NCBI GenBank assembly: GCA_963736055.1
Contig: CAVTNM010000009.1
Coordinates: 248,001-312,000, forward strand
Direction of reading: 5' to 3'
Length of the DNA: 64,000 nucleotides
From: AC-32 sp963736055
GTDB taxonomy: Bacteria; Actinomycetota; Thermoleophilia; Gaiellales; Gaiellaceae
The translations under genes and the position numbers were made by a program. Shown piece after piece: positions 7,910 to 15,821 of the stretch. The notes under the pieces were generated by a model. It searched no databases and was not told where the DNA came from. It saw only the letters and a list, made by a program, of their open reading frames with translations. Each line of letters starts with the position of its first letter. Position 1 is the stretch's first letter.

Positions 7910-9172
7910 TCATGAGGTTTCGGCAGGATCCGGCACGATCGTCCCGGCGCCGACGACCACGTCTCGCTCGTACAGGACTGCCGCCTGGCCGGCTGCTACG
8001 CCGTACGCAGATGCGTCGAGCCGGAGCCGAAAGCCGCCGTCCGTCGGAGTCACGTCGCTGCCGACTCCCGGAGAGCGGTATCGCAGCTTCGCCTCCGCGC
8101 GGCCGACCGGCACGTAGAGGCGCCCGCGGGCCTGGACGTCCCGCCTGGCAAGTGCCGCGCGGGGGCCGACGACGATCGCGTTCGTCCGCGGCTCGCTCCG
8201 AAGCGCGTACAGGGGCCCGGCGGAAGCGACCCCGAGGCCGCGCCGCTGTCCGGGCGTGAACCTCCAGAAACCGGAGTGGCGGCCGAGCTCGCGGCCGTCC
8301 TTGTCGACGATCGGCCCATCGGCGGCGAGGAGGCCGTTGCGCTCGAGGAAGTCGCGGTAGTCGCCGCCGGCGAGGAAGCACGCCTCCTGGCTCTCCGCCC
8401 GGGAGGCGGCTTCGAGCCCGGCCCGCGCGGCCTCGGCGCGCGTCTCGTCCTTGCTCTGCTCGCCGAGCGGAAACCAGATCCGGTCGAGGAAGCGCGGGTC
8501 GAGGCGCGCCAGCATGTACGACTGGTCCTTCGCCGGATCGGCCGCGCGCGCCAGCAGCCGGCGGCCTCGATGCTCGACGATGCGCGCGTAGTGGCCGGTC
8601 GCCAGCCGCTCGGCGCCCGCCCGCTCGGCGAACGCGAGCAGCTCGGCGAAGCGGAAGCTTCCGTTGCAGCGGATGCACGGGTTCGGCGTCTCACCGGCCG
8701 CGTAGCCCCGAACGAACGGCTCGACGACCGCGCGCCGGAACTCCTCGCGCAGGTCGAGGGTCACGTGTGGAAGGCCCTGGCGGTGGCATGTCGCGCGTGC
8801 CGCGAGCACGGCCTCCGGCGAGCAGCAGGCGCGCTCCGCGTCGGGGCCGTGCGGGTCGAGCCAGAGCCTGAGGGTCACTCCGATCGCCTTGGTGCCCGCC
8901 CGCAACAGCGCGACCGCGCTGTCGACGCCGCCGCTCATCGCGACCGCGACGCGTCCCTGCTCGGCCGGCGCATGGAAGGCCGGCCCGAGCGCGTTCGCGA
9001 GCGCGTCGACGGCCAGCTCGTCGCCGCCCACGGCCGCCGCCTCGAGCAGGGTCAGGCCGGCGAGCGGTCGGTCGAGGCCTTCGCCGTCGGCCTCGACGAT
9101 CCGGCCGTCGTCGACCGTGAGGCGCACGAGCGCCCAGCGGCCGTCTCGCGTCGAATCGCCGATCAGCTCCAT
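7910..9172 (-). CDS. mnmA: tRNA 2-thiouridine(34) synthase MnmA with N-terminal extension
   Basis: Thiolates U34 of Glu, Gln and Lys tRNAs. From about residue 74 it is a normal MnmA: PP-loop AMSGGVDSAV, the catalytic cysteine region GETPNPCIRCN, ATGHYARI, KDQSYML and the second cysteine in SQEACFLAGG, followed by the beta-barrel domain. Residues 1-73 are extra. They read like a degenerate IscU/NifU scaffold (RLTVDDGRIVEADGEG, then a helical LAGLTLLEAAAVGG part) without cluster cysteines. The ATG at 9172 is preferred to one at 9241 because the extension domain begins there. A 250-nt structured intergenic region precedes it. Confidence 0.92.
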   Translation of the reverse strand: MELIGDSTRDGRWALVRLTVDDGRIVEADGEGLDRPLAGLTLLEAAAVGGDELAVDALANALGPAFHAPAEQGRVAVAMSGGVDSAVALLRAGTKAIGVTLRLWLDPHGPDAERACCSPEAVLAARATCHRQGLPHVTLDLREEFRRAVVEPFVRGYAAGETPNPCIRCNGSFRFAELLAFAERAGAERLATGHYARIVEHRGRRLLARAADPAKDQSYMLARLDPRFLDRIWFPLGEQSKDETRAEAARAGLEAASRAESQEACFLAGGDYRDFLERNGLLAADGPIVDKDGRELGRHSGFWRFTPGQRRGLGVASAGPLYALRSEPRTNAIVVGPRAALARRDVQARGRLYVPVGRAEAKLRYRSPGVGSDVTPTDGGFRLRLDASAYGVAAGQAAVLYERDVVVGAGTIVPDPAETS

Positions 9173-9422
9173 CGTCGCCAGGCTAGCTGGACACGGAAGG
9201 AGCAAACGGGGGAACCAGGGGCTCCCCCGTCTCCTCTCCACCCTGCCGATGTCTCCGGGCCCGATGTGAACCTGGACAAGCCAGGTGGGTGCCGCGTCTC
9301 CGTCGGCGCCAGGCGCGTCGGGTAGAACGGCGGCTCCCTCTGTATTGGTGTTGGTTCTACAGAGAAACCCGGAGCACGCACAGGGTCGAGCGCACTCACT
9401 GTAGCGCAGTGTCCGGGTTGCG
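9173..9422 (-). other. Highly structured intergenic region upstream of mnmA
   Basis: No convincing gene. In 250 nt I see nested AACCCGGA/TCCGGGTT arms (9366-9373 and 9412-9419) enclosing CACTG/CAGTG (9397-9411). Two mutually exclusive pairings share bases: CTCTGTA 9338-9344 with TACAGAG 9358-9364, and GTAGAAC 9322-9328 with GTTCTAC 9354-9360. A third hairpin is ACCTGG/CCAGGT (9270-9286), and a terminator-like hairpin lies at 9206-9230. The last sits 34 nt before the mnmA start. The arrangement resembles a regulatory leader or a small structured RNA on the minus strand, but it matches no riboswitch class I recognise. Confidence 0.5.
9206..9230 (-). terminator. Terminator-like hairpin, GC-rich, weak T tract
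   Basis: A perfect 8-bp stem ACGGGGGA/TCCCCCGT with a 9-nt loop, followed on the minus strand by TTTGCTCC. It could end transcripts of the DivIVA/RlpA cluster or act as an attenuator for mnmA. The 15-mer CGGGGGAACCAGGGG recurs at 40974-40988 in another intergenic hairpin, so it may also be a dispersed repeat. Confidence 0.45.
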
Positions 9423-9842
9423 CTAGCGGGCGAAGACCCAGCGAATCCGCTGAACGCCGTCGACGCCGAGCTCCTCCGCGAGCTTGGGCGTCAGGTCGAA
9501 CTTCCGGCCCGGCACGACGGGACGCCGGTCGATCACCTGCGTGAAGATCTTCGGGCTGTCCTTGTAGGACACGTAGACGCGGATCCCACACGGAAGGACG
9601 GAATCGGTCACGCCGATCGTCCCCGGCGTGAGGAGGACGCCGCAGCGGGTGCGACGCCCGTAGCGGGCCTCCCCGGCGCCGGCCAACGCGGAATACCACC
9701 CGCCGCCGGCGACCGGCACGGGCTGCGGCAGCCCGGTGACCGCCGTGCTGGCCCCGTGCGAGGTCAGCGCGAGCGCGACGATCGCCGCGAGCAGCGCGAC
9801 TCCCGCGAGAGCGACCTGGCGCTGGACCGAGGCTGCGGTCAC
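9423..9842 (-). CDS. Secreted RlpA-like double-psi beta-barrel protein
   Basis: A 139-residue protein with an N-terminal signal anchor (ALAGVALLAAIVALALT, about residues 11-27) and then an RlpA/3D-type double-psi barrel: GGGWYSALAGAGEARYGRR, then CGVLLTPGTIGVTDSVLPCG with a probable disulfide, VYVSYKDS, VIDRRP and FDLTPKLAEELG. Proteins with this fold bind or cut peptidoglycan in the envelope; no catalytic claim is made here. The GTG start at 9842 overlaps the end of the upstream EP-rich membrane protein (GTGA), placing it in one operon with two paired membrane proteins and a DivIVA-like protein. Confidence 0.8.
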   Translation of the reverse strand: MTAASVQRQVALAGVALLAAIVALALTSHGASTAVTGLPQPVPVAGGGWYSALAGAGEARYGRRTRCGVLLTPGTIGVTDSVLPCGIRVYVSYKDSPKIFTQVIDRRPVVPGRKFDLTPKLAEELGVDGVQRIRWVFAR

Positions 9843-10587
9843 GTCACGAGCTCGGTCAGGTCGGAGCCGAACGTCTCGCGGACGAGCGGATCGAACGCTG
9901 AGGGCAGCTCGCCCGACGCATTCGCGAACTCGCGCAGGTTCAGGAGCACGAGTGCGCGCTCCTCGACCTGCTCGGGCTCACCATCCGTGGTCGAAGCGAG
10001 CTGCTCGAGCTCCCAGATGTTCCAGACGCGCGGAGTCGAGTCGCGCAGAACGAGCGGCACCACTTCCGGCTCGGGCTCGGGCTCGGGCTCTGGCTCGGGC
10101 TCCGGCTCTGGCTCCGGCTCCGGAGGCGGCGGGACCGCGACGAGAACAGGTTCTGGTTCGGGTTCCGGTTCTGGTTCTGGTGGCTCTGGTTCCGGCTCGG
10201 GCTCCGGTTCTGGTTCGGGCTCTGGTTCCGGTTCAGGCTCCGGTTCTGGTTCGGGTTCCGGTTCTGGCTCGAGTTCCGGTTCGGGCTCTGCCTCCAGTTG
10301 AACGGTTCTGGTTCTGGTTCTGGTTCCGGCTCGGCCTCGACTACCGGTTCGGGCTCCGGAACCGGCTCCGGCTCGACCGGCGCTTCCGCTTCGGCGGCGG
10401 CGGGCCGGCGCGGGAGCCGCGCGCTGCGGGTGCCCGAGCGCTCCACGAAGACGACGAGCAGCCAGGCGCCGAGCATGACCACGCCGATCCAGAGCGCCGA
10501 GAGATCGGCCAGCCCGGCGGCCGCGGCCACGAGCACGAGGAAACCGGCCTCGAGCAAGAAGCGAACCAGCGAGACGCGCATCCTCAT
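9839..10587 (-). CDS. Two-helix membrane protein with long Glu-Pro repeat tail, frameshifted here
   Basis: The frame starting at ATG 10587 encodes two membrane helices (about residues 8-27 and 32-50) flanked by arginines, then PEPVPEPEPVVEAEPEPEP. Near 10299-10306 the sequence slips: the start frame turns into Asn/Gln/Ser-rich junk ending at 9940. A second frame continues the EP run (EAEPEPELEPEPEP) and ends in a sensible tail, VPLVLRDSTPRVWNIWELE through FGSDLTELV, at 9839. Restoring one base (reading ccggttc for ccgttc) gives a single protein of about 249 residues. The first 50 residues are clearly paralogous to the gene upstream. ATGA and GTGA overlaps on both sides favour an intact gene. 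Charge pattern suggests both ends and the EP tail lie in the cytoplasm. Function unknown. Confidence 0.7.
10065..10380 (-). repeat. Glu-Pro coding hexanucleotide microsatellite
   Basis: About 300 nt of near-tandem 6-nt units encoding Glu-Pro (GAACCN or GAGCCN on the minus strand), with only short breaks such as the VLVAVPPPP segment. Unit-number change would keep frame. The single-base discrepancy near 10303 does not. Such tracts are prone to slippage and to assembly error. Confidence 0.85.
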
Positions 10588-11162
10588 GTGCCGCTCTCCT
10601 CGCGCTTCGGCGGTTCGCCCTCTTCACCCGATCCGAAGAGCTCCGCCACCTCCTGCGCCGCCTTGCTCGGCTGGGGCGCCGAGCGGCGCGGAAGCAGCTT
10701 CACGTGCCTGGGCGGCGATGCGGGTTCCGGCTCGTCATCGGGCGTGCGGCGGCGCAGGAATCCGCGCCGCCTCCGGCTCGGCTGCGCCTCGGGCTCCGGC
10801 TCTTCCGCCTCCACCGGAGGCTCGGGCTCAGGCGTGGGCTCGGGCTCCGGCGGTTGCGGCTCCGGCTCGGGCTCGCGCGGAGGCTCGGGCGGAGCGACCA
10901 CCGTGCGCTCTTCCGGCCGCTGCCAGACGACGCCCTCGGCCTCGTTCTCCTCGGGCTCCGGCCGCGCAGGTAGCAGGTACGTCGTCGGCGAAGCCGCGAT
11001 CCGCTCCGCCGTGAACTCGATCAGGGCCACGAGCACCCACGCGACCGCCATCACCAGGACGATCAGCGCAGGGCGAAGGTCGGCAAGACCGGCTCCGATC
11101 GCCAGGAGGACGAGAAAGAGCGCCTCGAGCGCGAAGCGAAGACCGAGCCGGCCCGGCAGCAT
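10584..11162 (-). CDS. Two-helix membrane protein with EP-rich cytoplasmic tail (paralogue of neighbour)
   Basis: A 192-residue protein. Two hydrophobic helices (about residues 9-28 and 32-50, ALEALFLVLLAIGAGLADL and ALIVLVMAVAWVLVALIE) precede a Glu/Pro-rich stretch with two Arg-rich patches (SRRRRGFLRRR) and a C-terminal segment AAQEVAELFGSGEE. Residues 5-55 match the downstream protein at many positions (RF-LEA-FLVL, AGLADL, VM--AW-LV). It overlaps the downstream start by ATGA and begins 9 nt after the DivIVA-like gene. I do not recognise a named family. Context suggests a membrane-anchored partner of the DivIVA-like protein. Confidence 0.75.
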   Translation of the reverse strand: MLPGRLGLRFALEALFLVLLAIGAGLADLRPALIVLVMAVAWVLVALIEFTAERIAASPTTYLLPARPEPEENEAEGVVWQRPEERTVVAPPEPPREPEPEPQPPEPEPTPEPEPPVEAEEPEPEAQPSRRRRGFLRRRTPDDEPEPASPPRHVKLLPRRSAPQPSKAAQEVAELFGSGEEGEPPKREESGT

Positions 11163-11171
11163 GAGCCGAGC

Positions 11172-12050
11172 CTAGCTGGCGCTCTCGTCGTCGCTCTGCG
11201 ACGGGCCGGACGCAGCCGGCGGCGACGGAGGTGATTCGGATTCCTGCTCCGGTTCGGCCGGCTCGCCGGCGGGCTCCGGCTCGTCCCCCTTCGGCGCACT
11301 CGCGGGCGACGCGGTCCCTCGGCTCGCCTCGGTCGAGGCCTCTGCCGCCGTGACGATCGTCTGCGCGACCCGGCCGACCGCCTCGTCGCCCAGGCCCGCT
11401 GCGCTCAGCAGCTGCTCGGCGCCGTCCTGGGCTCGGCTGATGATCGCGGCCGCCTGTGCTCGAGACCACTCGAGCGTCTGCTCGACATCGGCACGAACCG
11501 AGTTCGTGAGCTCGGTCGCCTGGTGGCGGGCCTGCTCGAGCAAGCGGGCAGCGCGGGACTCCGCCTCCGAGACCTCCTGGGCGGCCTGCTGCTGCGCTTC
11601 CTGCAGCGTCTGGCGGGACTCGCTCTTCGCGGCGTTGAGCATCTCGGCGCGCTGCCGCTCGCTCTCCTGCCGGTAGCGGTCGACGTCGCCCTGCCGCTCC
11701 TGGAGATCGCGCTGGCGCCGGGTCACCTCTTCCTCGGTGCGCCGGAGCTGCGCGGCGGAGGCGGTCTGCGCGTCACGCTCGATCGTGTCGGCCATCTCCG
11801 CGGCGGCCCGGATCATGTGGAGAGCGTCCATCCGGACGGCGTGCCCGGTCGCCTCGACCTGTCCGCTTCCGGCGGCCTGGAGGACGCGCAGCTGCACCTG
11901 GAGCTGCGTCGTGTGACGACGGAAGGCTTCGAAGGCCTCGCGGACCTTCTCGCGGTCGAACCCGTCCGTCGAGCTCGGCAGATCCTCGACCCGCGGCAGC
12001 GACGTCAGCGCCGGGGCTTGCGACGCGCTTCCTTGGCCTTCACTTGCCAT
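11172..12050 (-). CDS. DivIVA-like coiled-coil protein
   Basis: A 292-residue hydrophilic protein with long heptad-like helices between about residues 40 and 205 (REKVREAFEAFRRHTTQLQ, EEEVTRRQRDLQERQGDVD, SRQTLQEAQQQAAQEVSEAE, ATELTNSVRADVEQTLEWSR). The VRADVEQTLEWSRAQAAAII pattern is like the C-terminal half of actinobacterial DivIVA/Wag31-type scaffolds, which mark curved membrane and recruit wall enzymes. The tail is acidic and proline-rich. The classical N-terminal membrane-binding motif is not obvious. It is first in a four-gene operon and has its own promoter at 12089-12117. Confidence 0.7.
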   Translation of the reverse strand: MASEGQGSASQAPALTSLPRVEDLPSSTDGFDREKVREAFEAFRRHTTQLQVQLRVLQAAGSGQVEATGHAVRMDALHMIRAAAEMADTIERDAQTASAAQLRRTEEEVTRRQRDLQERQGDVDRYRQESERQRAEMLNAAKSESRQTLQEAQQQAAQEVSEAESRAARLLEQARHQATELTNSVRADVEQTLEWSRAQAAAIISRAQDGAEQLLSAAGLGDEAVGRVAQTIVTAAEASTEASRGTASPASAPKGDEPEPAGEPAEPEQESESPPSPPAASGPSQSDDESAS

Positions 12051-12088
12051 TCCGGTATCTCGCCTCCTGGAGCGTTGCCTGGAACATC

Positions 12089-12117
12089 AGTATGACTGCT
12101 GGATCGGCCCGTGAGAA
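12089..12117 (-). promoter_or_regulatory. Sigma-70-like promoter for the DivIVA-like operon
   Basis: On the minus strand TTCTCA (12117-12112), a 17-nt spacer and CATACT (12094-12089), each four of six to the -35 and -10 consensus. It lies between aspS and the DivIVA-like start at 12050, with AGGAGG further down the leader. Confidence 0.5.
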
Positions 12118-12123
12118 CAGGCC

Positions 12124-13866
12124 CTAGTCCTTCGGCGGCAACACCTGAATTCCGAGCTCGGCCAGGACTTCCTGCGCGAGCGGAGTCGGCGCGCCGGTCA
12201 GCGGCTCCGACCCGCTGGCGGTCTTCGGGAAGGCGACGACCTCACGGATGTTCTGCTCGCCCGCCAGGAGCGCGACGAAGCGCTCGAGACCGAGAGCGAA
12301 ACCGCCGTGCGGCGGCGCCCCCATCCGCAGGACCTCCAGCAGGAAGCCGAACTTCTCCTGCGCGTCCTCCTCGCCGATCCCCATCGCGCGGAAGACGCGC
12401 TTCTGCAGCTCGGGGTCGTGGATTCGGATCGAGCCGGAGCCGAGCTCCCAGCCGTTCCACACGAGGTCGTACGCCTGGCTGATCGCCGCGCCCGGGTCGG
12501 ACTCGATCAGGTCCTCGTCGCCCGGCCGGACGCCGGTGAACGGGTGGTGGCTGAACGTCCAGCGCTTGCCGTCCTCGTCCCACTCGAAGAGCGGGAAGTC
12601 CGTCACCCAGAGAAACTCGTCGCGGGACTCGTCGATCAGACCGAGCTGCCGCCCGAGGTGGTTCCGGATCGCCGAGAGAACGCGCGCGACCGTGGTGGGC
12701 TCGTCGGCGCCGAAGAGGACCGTGGCCCCCGGCGTCTCCGGCCGAACCGCCTCGAGCTCCTCCGCGGAGAGGAACTTCGCGATCGGCGAGCGCACCTCGC
12801 CCTCCTCGTCGAAGACCAGGTAGGCGAGCCCCTTGCCGCCCCACTCCTTCGCCAGCTCCTCGAGCGAGGCCAGCTCGGCGCGCGAGAGCTCCTGCGGCAC
12901 GGTCAGGTACTGCACGCTCGCGGCCCCGCCGAAGACCTTGAACTCCGAGCCGCGGGTCACCTCGGTCGCGTCGTGCAGCTCCAGGCCGAAGCGCAGGTCG
13001 GGCTTGTCGGAGCCGTAACGGGCCATCGCCTCGTGCCACGTCAGCCGGCGGAACGGGCGCTGCGGCGGCTCGCGCCCCAGCGCCTCGAACGAGGCGACGA
13101 CAGCTCCCTCGAGCGTGTCGAAGATCTCGTCGCGGGTCGGGAAGGAGAGCTCGAGGTCGAGCTGCCGAAACTCGAACTGGCGGTCCGCCCGGAGATCCTC
13201 GTCCCGGAAACAGATCGCAATCTGGTAGTAGCGCCCCACGCCCGCCACCATCAGCGTCTGCTTGAAGAGCTGCGGGGACTGCGGCAGCGCGAAGAAGTTG
13301 CCGGGCTGCAATCGCACCGGCACGACGAAGTCGCGCGCCCCTTCGGGCGTGGCACGGGTCAGGTTCGGCGTCCAGACGTCCACGAAGCCCCGCGAGTCCA
13401 TGAAGCTCCTGATCGCTGCCACGACCGTCGCCGAGAGCCGCAGGTTCCGCTGCATCCGCTCGCGCCGGAGGTCGAGATACCGGTAGCGCAGGCGCAGGCC
13501 CTCGTCGACGTTCTCCTCGTCGAGCTGGAACGGCAGCGGCTCGGAGCGCGAGACGATCTCGAGCTCGTCGACCTGGAGCTCGACCTCGCCCGTCGGGAGA
13601 TTGGGGTTGACCGCATCCGGCGCGCGAGCGGCGACTTCGCCCTCGGCGCGGAGGACGAACTCGTTGCGGACGTCGTGCGCCACCGCGGCCGCCTCCGGTG
13701 CGCGCTCCGGGTTGATCACGAGCTGCGCGAGCCCGCTCTCGTCGCGCAGGTCAATGAAGACGAGGCCGCCGTGGTCGCGACGAGTGGCGGCCCAGCCGGC
13801 GAGCGCGAGACGCTGCCCGACGTGTTCCGTGCGGAGCTCACCGGCATAGAGGTCGCGCCACCTCAT
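12124..13866 (-). CDS. aspS: Aspartyl-tRNA synthetase (bacterial type)
   Basis: A 580-residue class IIb synthetase. It has an N-terminal OB fold (GQRLALAGWAATRRDHGGLVFIDLRD) that reads the anticodon, motif 1 around SFMDSRGFVDVWTPNLTRAT, motif 2 in YYQIAICFRDEDLRADRQ, the bacterial GAD insertion domain, and motif 3 in GFALGLERFVALL. Such enzymes in actinobacteria often also charge tRNA-Asn; this sequence alone does not settle it. The ATG at 13866 overlaps the hisS stop (ATGA), and the aspS-hisS pairing is common. Confidence 0.97.
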   Translation of the reverse strand: MRWRDLYAGELRTEHVGQRLALAGWAATRRDHGGLVFIDLRDESGLAQLVINPERAPEAAAVAHDVRNEFVLRAEGEVAARAPDAVNPNLPTGEVELQVDELEIVSRSEPLPFQLDEENVDEGLRLRYRYLDLRRERMQRNLRLSATVVAAIRSFMDSRGFVDVWTPNLTRATPEGARDFVVPVRLQPGNFFALPQSPQLFKQTLMVAGVGRYYQIAICFRDEDLRADRQFEFRQLDLELSFPTRDEIFDTLEGAVVASFEALGREPPQRPFRRLTWHEAMARYGSDKPDLRFGLELHDATEVTRGSEFKVFGGAASVQYLTVPQELSRAELASLEELAKEWGGKGLAYLVFDEEGEVRSPIAKFLSAEELEAVRPETPGATVLFGADEPTTVARVLSAIRNHLGRQLGLIDESRDEFLWVTDFPLFEWDEDGKRWTFSHHPFTGVRPGDEDLIESDPGAAISQAYDLVWNGWELGSGSIRIHDPELQKRVFRAMGIGEEDAQEKFGFLLEVLRMGAPPHGGFALGLERFVALLAGEQNIREVVAFPKTASGSEPLTGAPTPLAQEVLAELGIQVLPPKD

Positions 13867-15098
13867 TGCCTCAGCCTCTCCGGCAGCTCTGCCGTGGGAA
13901 CCTCCTCGTCGGGCCGTCCGTGGCGCCTCACGGTCGAGCGCTCGGGCCCCCACTCGACGATCGTCTCGGCGCCGAGGCGCCGCGCGTGGGTCAGCTGGCC
14001 CTTGATCGAGCGGCCGCCGTAATCGACGTCGGTGCGCAGCCCTCGGCGGCGCAGCTCCTGGACGAGCGGTAGCGCCCGTGGCTTGAAGGCACTGTCCTGG
14101 ACCGCGACGAACACGTCCACGCCCTCCGGCTCGGCATCCACGCCCTCGGCCTCGAGCGAGAGCAGCAGGCGCTCGATGCCCGCCCCGAAGCCGATGCCCG
14201 GGGTCGGTTGGCCGCCGAGCTGCTCGATCAGCCCGTCGTATCGGCCGCCGCCGGCGATCGAGCTCTGCGCGCCGATCGCCTCGTCGACGAACTCGAAGGT
14301 CGTTCGCGTGTAGTAGTCCAGTCCGCGCACGAGCGTCGGAGCGAGCGTGAACGTGACCGCGTAGTCCTCCAGGTGCGCCTGGACGGCCTCGAAGTGCGCC
14401 TTGCAGTCGTCACAGAGCGCCTCACCGATCTTCGGCGCCTCCGCCAGCGCCTCCTGAACCTGCGGGCTCTTCACGTCGAAGACCCGCAGCGGGTTCGTCG
14501 CACGCTTCTGGCGTGCGTCGTCGTCGAGCACGTCCTGGTGCTCGTCGAGCCACGCGGTCAGACGCTCGACGTAGGCGGGCCTGCAGTTGAAGTCGCCGAT
14601 CGAGTTCAGCAGGAGCTCGTACTTCGTCACCCCGAGGCGCGCGAGCAGCTCGTCGTAGAGCTGGATCACCTCGGCGTCGATGGCCGGGTCCGCGGAGCCG
14701 ATCGCCTCGACCGACAGCTGCCAGTGCTCGCGGTACCGCCCGCGCTGCGGCGCGGAGTACCGGTACATGGTCGCGAGGGTGTAGAGCTTGACCGGCTGGC
14801 CCTCTCGGTGCAGGCCGTGCTCGAGGTAGGCCCGCGCGATCGGTGCGGTCGCCTCCGGCCGGAGCGTCAGCGAGCGGCCGCCGCGATCCTCGAAGGTGTA
14901 CATCTCCTTCTGCACGACGTCGGAGCCCTCGCCCGAGGTGCGCGTGAACAGCGCCGTGTCCTCGAACACCGGTGTCTGGATCGGCCGGTAGCCGTAGAGC
15001 GCGCACAGCCGCTCCGCCTCGCCGGTGACGAGCCGCCAGAGGGGCTGCTCGGGAGGGAGGACGTCGTGGGTGCCGCGAGGCGCCTCGAACGTCGTCAC
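13863..15098 (-). CDS. hisS: Histidyl-tRNA synthetase
   Basis: A 411-residue class IIa synthetase. It starts FEAPRGTHDVLP, carries motif 2 in TMYRYSAPQRGRYREHWQ, the two histidine-specific segments LVRGLDYYTRTTFEF and SSIAGGGRYDGL, motif 3 in GIGFGAGIERLLL, and a C-terminal anticodon domain (LRRRGLRTDVDYGGRSIKGQ). The GTG at 15098 overlaps the stop of the upstream hydrolase (GTGA). A longer in-frame extension to 15305 is rejected as it would lie inside that gene. A CRACAEE-like zinc site is absent; LCDDC and C at NCRP are the only cysteines seen. Confidence 0.97.
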   Translation of the reverse strand: MTTFEAPRGTHDVLPPEQPLWRLVTGEAERLCALYGYRPIQTPVFEDTALFTRTSGEGSDVVQKEMYTFEDRGGRSLTLRPEATAPIARAYLEHGLHREGQPVKLYTLATMYRYSAPQRGRYREHWQLSVEAIGSADPAIDAEVIQLYDELLARLGVTKYELLLNSIGDFNCRPAYVERLTAWLDEHQDVLDDDARQKRATNPLRVFDVKSPQVQEALAEAPKIGEALCDDCKAHFEAVQAHLEDYAVTFTLAPTLVRGLDYYTRTTFEFVDEAIGAQSSIAGGGRYDGLIEQLGGQPTPGIGFGAGIERLLLSLEAEGVDAEPEGVDVFVAVQDSAFKPRALPLVQELRRRGLRTDVDYGGRSIKGQLTHARRLGAETIVEWGPERSTVRRHGRPDEEVPTAELPERLRQ

Positions 15099-15733
15099 GA
15101 GGCGCGCAACGGGGCCAGGAAGGGGTTGCGGCTCAGCTCGGCGCCGAGGGTCGTCGGCGGCCCGTGGCCGGAATAGACGACCGTCTCCGGCGGAAACCGG
15201 TCGGTGAGCATGCGCAGCGACTCGACGAGCACGCCGTGGTCGGCGCCCGGCAGGTCCGTGCGCCCCACCGAGCCGGCGAAGAGCACGTCGCCGGAGAAGA
15301 GACACCCGTCCGCGTGGAAGGCGAGGTGAGCCGGCGAGTGACCGGGAACGCGGAGGGTCTCGAACGCGATGCCGGCGAGCTCGAGCGTCTCGTCGCCCGC
15401 GAGGAGCGTGTCGGGGGTGTACGAGCGCGCGGAGACGCCGTCCGGCACGAGATCCGGCAGGTTCTCGAGCATCGCCCGTTCACCTTCTGCCATGTACACG
15501 GGAGCGCCCGTTCCCTCGGCCAGCTCCGCGACCCCGCCGAGGTGGTCCCAGTGTCCGTGGGTGATCAGGATGGCCACACAGCGCGCGCCGAGGCGGGCCA
15601 GCTCCAGCTGCAGCTCCGCTGCGTCGCCACCGGGGTCGACGACGACCGCCTCGTCGACCGACGGCGAGGCGCGCACGACGTAGCAGTTCGTCCCGATCGG
15701 GCCGAGCTCGTAGCGATCGACGACCAGACTCAC
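15095..15733 (-). CDS. Metallo-beta-lactamase-fold hydrolase (glyoxalase II-like, YcbL type)
   Basis: A 212-residue protein with the binuclear metal motif THGHWDHLGG, the later histidine in VPGHSPAHLAF, the bridging aspartate in FSGDVLFAGSVGRTDLPG and the last histidine in YSGHGPPT. Short stand-alone members of this family hydrolyse S-lactoylglutathione or other thioesters; the substrate here is not evident. It starts with GTG at 15733 and heads an overlapping operon with hisS and aspS. A conserved phased promoter element (15822-15876) lies upstream in the right orientation. Confidence 0.85.
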   Translation of the reverse strand: MSLVVDRYELGPIGTNCYVVRASPSVDEAVVVDPGGDAAELQLELARLGARCVAILITHGHWDHLGGVAELAEGTGAPVYMAEGERAMLENLPDLVPDGVSARSYTPDTLLAGDETLELAGIAFETLRVPGHSPAHLAFHADGCLFSGDVLFAGSVGRTDLPGADHGVLVESLRMLTDRFPPETVVYSGHGPPTTLGAELSRNPFLAPLRAS

Positions 15734-15787
15734 GGAGCGCTCACCGGAGGCTGAGTCTAACGTCGCCGTTGCGGCCCGTTCTGCCCC

Positions 15788-15821
15788 TGTTCAAGGCACG
15801 CCCGGCCTCCTCCCCGCTGCG
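15788..15821 (-). repeat. G-rich leader repeat, copy C
   Basis: On the minus strand it reads GCGGGGAGGAGGCCGGGCG followed by a diverged tail. The shared core GGGGAGGAGGCCGGGCG also follows the phased elements at 40740 and 59034, and occurs alone at 41002. Here it would be in the 5' leader of the hydrolase-hisS-aspS transcript. Confidence 0.7.

Noticed and set aside
9206..9230. CGGGGGAACCA motif reminiscent of the start of c-di-AMP (ydaO) riboswitches, also at 40974
   Set aside because: The GGGGUGAAU-type block and the later conserved segments are not found downstream in either place; the bases form a simple hairpin.
10065..10380. Regularly repeated units that could be taken for a CRISPR array
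   Set aside because: Units are 6 nt without spacers and encode Glu-Pro dipeptides in a gene.
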